Assembly: GCF_019061145.1 (NCBI RefSeq)
Contig: NZ_JAHQZS010000001.1
Location: 248,001 to 312,000 of the forward strand
DNA length: 64,000 nucleotides
Direction: 5' to 3'
Source of the DNA: Anianabacter salinae
GTDB taxonomy: Bacteria; Pseudomonadota; Alphaproteobacteria; Rhodobacterales; Rhodobacteraceae
How positions within the stretch are numbered: the first letter of the stretch is position 1; each line of letters starts with the position of its first letter. Below the pieces are notes generated by a model. It saw nothing but the letters and a program-made list of their open reading frames with translations. It had not been told where the DNA came from and ran no database searches. Positions 61,731 through 64,000 of the stretch are shown one piece after another. Made by a program: the position numbers and the translations under genes.

Positions 61731-61770
61731 ATATCCTGCACTTGGGAAACAGGGCTTGGGAGACCATGAC

Positions 61771-62163
61771 ATGCAAGACACGACCGAGAAACTCGCGATC
61801 CTTGAGGTGATTGCGGCCTATGGTGATGCGGTGAACCGGCGGGACGGCGCGGCGTGGATTGCCTGCTGGGAAGAAGATGCCGTGTGGTCAATCCGGGACC
61901 GCGAAATCGCCGGGGCGCCTGCAATCCTGTCGGCATGGGAAACCGCGATGGCGGGGTATGCCGCGGTGCATTTCTTTTCCCATCTCGGGCGGCTTGAAGT
62001 GTCGGGCAACAGCGCGACGGCGCGGGTCTACACGGTGGAATACCTGACGACCGCGGACGGGACGACACGGACCCAGTTCGGGGAATACGATGACCTGTTC
62101 CGCCGACAGGGGGAGACGTGCCGTTTTGCGCGGCGCGCGTTCCGGGTTCGCGGCGCCCGCTGA
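61771..62163 (+). CDS. SnoaL-like (NTF2-fold) protein (b)
   Basis: The 130-residue protein has the SnoaL_4 pattern (LAILEVIAAYGDAVNRRDGAA...CWEEDAVW) and a following HFFSHLGRLEV strand. It is a shorter relative in fold of the gene at 17105-17662. The start at 61771 follows GGGAGACC. It is a single-gene unit. The fold suggests a small dehydratase, isomerase or binding role. Confidence 0.78.
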   Translation: MQDTTEKLAILEVIAAYGDAVNRRDGAAWIACWEEDAVWSIRDREIAGAPAILSAWETAMAGYAAVHFFSHLGRLEVSGNSATARVYTVEYLTTADGTTRTQFGEYDDLFRRQGETCRFARRAFRVRGAR

Positions 62164-62193
62164 AGGCGGAAAGCTGGCTGCCGAAGGCCGCCA

Positions 62194-63105
62194 TCACACC
62201 GTTTCGGGCAGGGTTTGACGCGCCGCCCAATCCTCGAGCGACGTGAGCCGGACCGGCAGGTCTTGCAGCACGGGCGCCATGTCCACGTAGAACGGGCGAT
62301 CCACGGGGTCGTTGTACCATGTATACTTGAGCGTCATCTCGCGGGCGAGGGTGGCGCTGTCCAGCGATGCGGATGCCTTGAACACCGCTGCCATCACCTC
62401 GCCGCAGGTGGCCACGGGCATGCTCTGGAACCGAAGCGGCCGGTTCCAGACCGCGCCAAGCCTGCGCGCAAGGTCCGGCCCCCGGATCGCCTCGGGGCCC
62501 CCGACATCAAGGACGCGGCCAGCAAGATGCGGGCGCTCTGCGGCGGCGACCATGAGGCTGGCAAGGTCGGCATGGCAGATCCAGCAGACCTCGAGCGTTT
62601 CCTCGTGCGGATAGTGGATCAGGTTCTCGCGGTCGATCTCGGGCCAGGCCCAGGCCTTGAGCAGATTGTCGATGTAGACGACAGGCTGAACCACGATCAC
62701 GGGCGCCCCCGAGGCCAACAGGATCTCGCGCATTTCCAGCCGCGCGTCCTGCGCGGCGATGTTCATGCGCACCTTCGGCACCGGCATGCTGGTGTTGAAG
62801 ACGAGCGTCTGAAGCGTGGGCGATTCAGCCGCGGCCTTTGCGATCACCCGCGTCGCGTCGATCAGCGGCTCGGCCGCCTGAAATGACGTGGACGGAAGGT
62901 TCAGAAGAACGGCCTCGGCCCCGTCCATCGCGGCGCGCAGGCTGTCGTGATCGGCGTAGTCGGCCGCACAGGGCGTCACGCCCTCGGGCAGCGCCGCAGC
63001 CTCGGGACGACGCGCGATCGCGGTCACAGTATGCCCGGCTTTGACAAGGGCGTGGACCTGGGCCAGTCCCTGATCCCCGGTGGCGGAAAAGACGGCGACT
63101 TTCAT
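62194..63105 (-). CDS. NmrA-like NAD(P)-binding protein (atypical SDR)
   Basis: The 303-residue protein has a variant dinucleotide-binding loop FSATGDQGLAQVHALVKAG at residues 5-23 and VTAIARRPEAAALP, typical of the NmrA/isoflavone-reductase-like atypical SDRs. These act as reductases or as NADP(H)-sensing proteins. The start at 63105 gives MKVAVFSATG; the in-frame upstream ATG is not needed. It lies 46 bp downstream of the TRAP permease gene on the same strand. Confidence 0.85.
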   Translation of the reverse strand: MKVAVFSATGDQGLAQVHALVKAGHTVTAIARRPEAAALPEGVTPCAADYADHDSLRAAMDGAEAVLLNLPSTSFQAAEPLIDATRVIAKAAAESPTLQTLVFNTSMPVPKVRMNIAAQDARLEMREILLASGAPVIVVQPVVYIDNLLKAWAWPEIDRENLIHYPHEETLEVCWICHADLASLMVAAAERPHLAGRVLDVGGPEAIRGPDLARRLGAVWNRPLRFQSMPVATCGEVMAAVFKASASLDSATLAREMTLKYTWYNDPVDRPFYVDMAPVLQDLPVRLTSLEDWAARQTLPETV

Positions 63106-63151
63106 GATCGGGGCCTTTCGGTCTTCTTGAAGTTGGGCGCGCAAGGCCGGG

Positions 63152-64000
63152 TCACAGCAGACCCGGCAGAAAGAGCACGATGGCGGGAACGGCGACGATC
63201 AGGGCAAGGACCAGAAGGTCGGCCACAAGGAACCAGGTCGTTCCGCGAAAGATCGTGCCGAGCGAAATGGATTTGTCGACGACGTTCTTCAGCACGAAGA
63301 CGTTCAACCCGATGGGCGGCGTGATCATCCCGACCTCGAGGATCTTCGCGAGGAAGATGCCGAGCCACAGCTCGTTCACGCCAAGCGTCGCGGCCACGGG
63401 CAACACGATGGGCAGGGTGATGATCATCGCCCCGGTCGGTTCGAGGAACATGCCGAGCACGAGGTAAATGCCGACGATCCCGATGAGGAACAGGATGGTC
63501 GAGGAACTCATGGCTGCGACCACGTCGGCGATGTAGGCATCGACGCCGCTGAGGGCCACGAAGCGGGCCAGCAGGTTCGCGCCGATCACGATGAACAGAA
63601 GCGCCGACGTGGTCGCAAAGGCCTCGCCGACCGAAATGCGGAACTTGTGAAAGGTCAGCTTGCGCTGGGCCGCCGCGATCAGGGTGCACAGCGTCGCCCC
63701 GACCGCGCCCGCCTCGGTGGGGGTGAACAGCCCCGCGAACAGGCCACCGAACACCATCAGCGCCAGCAGCAATGCGGGAAGGACCTTGCGCAGCATGGTC
63801 AGACGTTCGCGCATCGTATGTGTCTCGTCCGACCTCGGGGCGATGGCCGGGTTGACCAGAACCCAGATCATGACGACCAGGATGTAGGCGACAGCCGACA
63901 CAAGCCCGACACCGGCACCGCCGAGGAACAGCTTGTTGATCGGAACCTCGGCGATGACGCCATAGAGGATCAGCAGGATGCTGGGCGGTATGAGCGCACC
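63152..64000 (-). CDS. TRAP transporter large permease (DctM family), C-terminal part
   Basis: The last 282 residues of a DctM-type permease are visible; the N-terminal third lies beyond the right edge. The reading frame is open to the edge and reads GALIPPSILLILYGV there, a DctM hallmark; further motifs are FGGLFAGLFTPTEAGAVGA, LGMFLEPTGAMIITLPI and GMITPPIGLNVFVLK. About eight membrane segments are seen. It works with a small permease and a periplasmic binding protein to import organic acids with Na+, and would be a second uptake route of the island. Confidence 0.93.
   Translation of the reverse strand, partial: GALIPPSILLILYGVIAEVPINKLFLGGAGVGLVSAVAYILVVMIWVLVNPAIAPRSDETHTMRERLTMLRKVLPALLLALMVFGGLFAGLFTPTEAGAVGATLCTLIAAAQRKLTFHKFRISVGEAFATTSALLFIVIGANLLARFVALSGVDAYIADVVAAMSSSTILFLIGIVGIYLVLGMFLEPTGAMIITLPIVLPVAATLGVNELWLGIFLAKILEVGMITPPIGLNVFVLKNVVDKSISLGTIFRGTTWFLVADLLVLALIVAVPAIVLFLPGLL

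Noticed and set aside
17105-64000. Assigning the island to steroid degradation because of the KstD-like and Ltp2/DUF35-like genes
   Set aside because: The ring-degradation genes (hsaABCD-, ksh-, kstR-like) are absent, and each of these families also acts on other cyclic compounds.
17105-64000. A mobile genomic island
   Set aside because: I found no integrase, tRNA gene, direct repeats or insertion sequence at the borders, and base composition looks the same as in the left part.
1-64000. CRISPR array, rRNA or tRNA genes
   Set aside because: No regularly spaced repeats or recognisable cloverleaf or rRNA sequence was seen on either strand.

Overview
The window is high-GC DNA with tight gene packing, frequent GTG starts and ATGA/GTGA stop-start overlaps, twin-arginine-type signal peptides and a class I lysyl-tRNA synthetase. 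Together these point to an alphaproteobacterium of the Rhodobacterales (Roseobacter-type) chromosome. I saw no rRNA, tRNA, CRISPR array, integrase or insertion sequence. The only mobile-type element is a REP-associated transposase gene with three REP palindromes.

Region 1 (1 to about 17.0 kb) is housekeeping and general physiology. It holds a DUF2254-like fragment, a histidine-phosphatase-like lipoprotein, an L,D-transpeptidase, a cold-shock protein, the RAYT transposase with REPs, ettA, an MBL-fold hydrolase, nadD, dacB (PBP4), a TerB-like protein, class I lysK, a CHAD protein, a DUF4864 protein, a large beta-helix (pectate-lyase-3/GH28-like) protein, a hemerythrin-like protein, a predicted outer-membrane protein, an Excalibur-domain protein, a periplasmic rhodanese and an NYN-LOTUS protein.

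Region 2 (17.1 to at least 62 kb, probably to the right edge) is one large catabolic island written as about a dozen short divergent and convergent operons. It encodes CoA activation (three complete acyl-CoA synthetases, one degenerate one, one CaiB-type CoA-transferase), oxygenation (two homologous Rieske oxygenases, a Rieske ferredoxin and an adrenodoxin-type ferredoxin), beta-oxidation-like steps (acyl-CoA dehydrogenase, two crotonases, three hot-dog hydratases, two thiolases, one of them paired with a DUF35 protein), many redox enzymes (five SDRs, an NmrA-like protein, an aldo/keto reductase, a GMC oxidoreductase, two fumarate-reductase/ketosteroid-dehydrogenase-type flavoproteins), a complete 2-oxoacid dehydrogenase set (E1 alpha, E1 beta, E2, plus E3 8 kb away), small auxiliary folds (VOC x2, ThuA x2, SnoaL x2, EthD, xylose-isomerase-like TIM barrels x2), a Liv-type ABC importer and the start of a TRAP importer. 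A single GntR/FCD repressor sits in the middle (29906-30592). Short GTATAC-centred sequences recur in nearly every intergenic promoter region of the island and rarely elsewhere, which suggests that one regulator controls the whole set.

The substrate cannot be named from sequence. The gene content fits uptake of a carboxylate, CoA activation, Rieske-type hydroxylation, dehydrogenation, hydration and thiolytic or retro-aldol cleavage of a cyclic (aromatic, alicyclic or terpenoid-like) compound, with a 2-oxoacid product decarboxylated to an acyl-CoA. Several enzymes are present as diverged pairs, which suggests two parallel or sequential branches. This island is the best candidate for an undescribed system.
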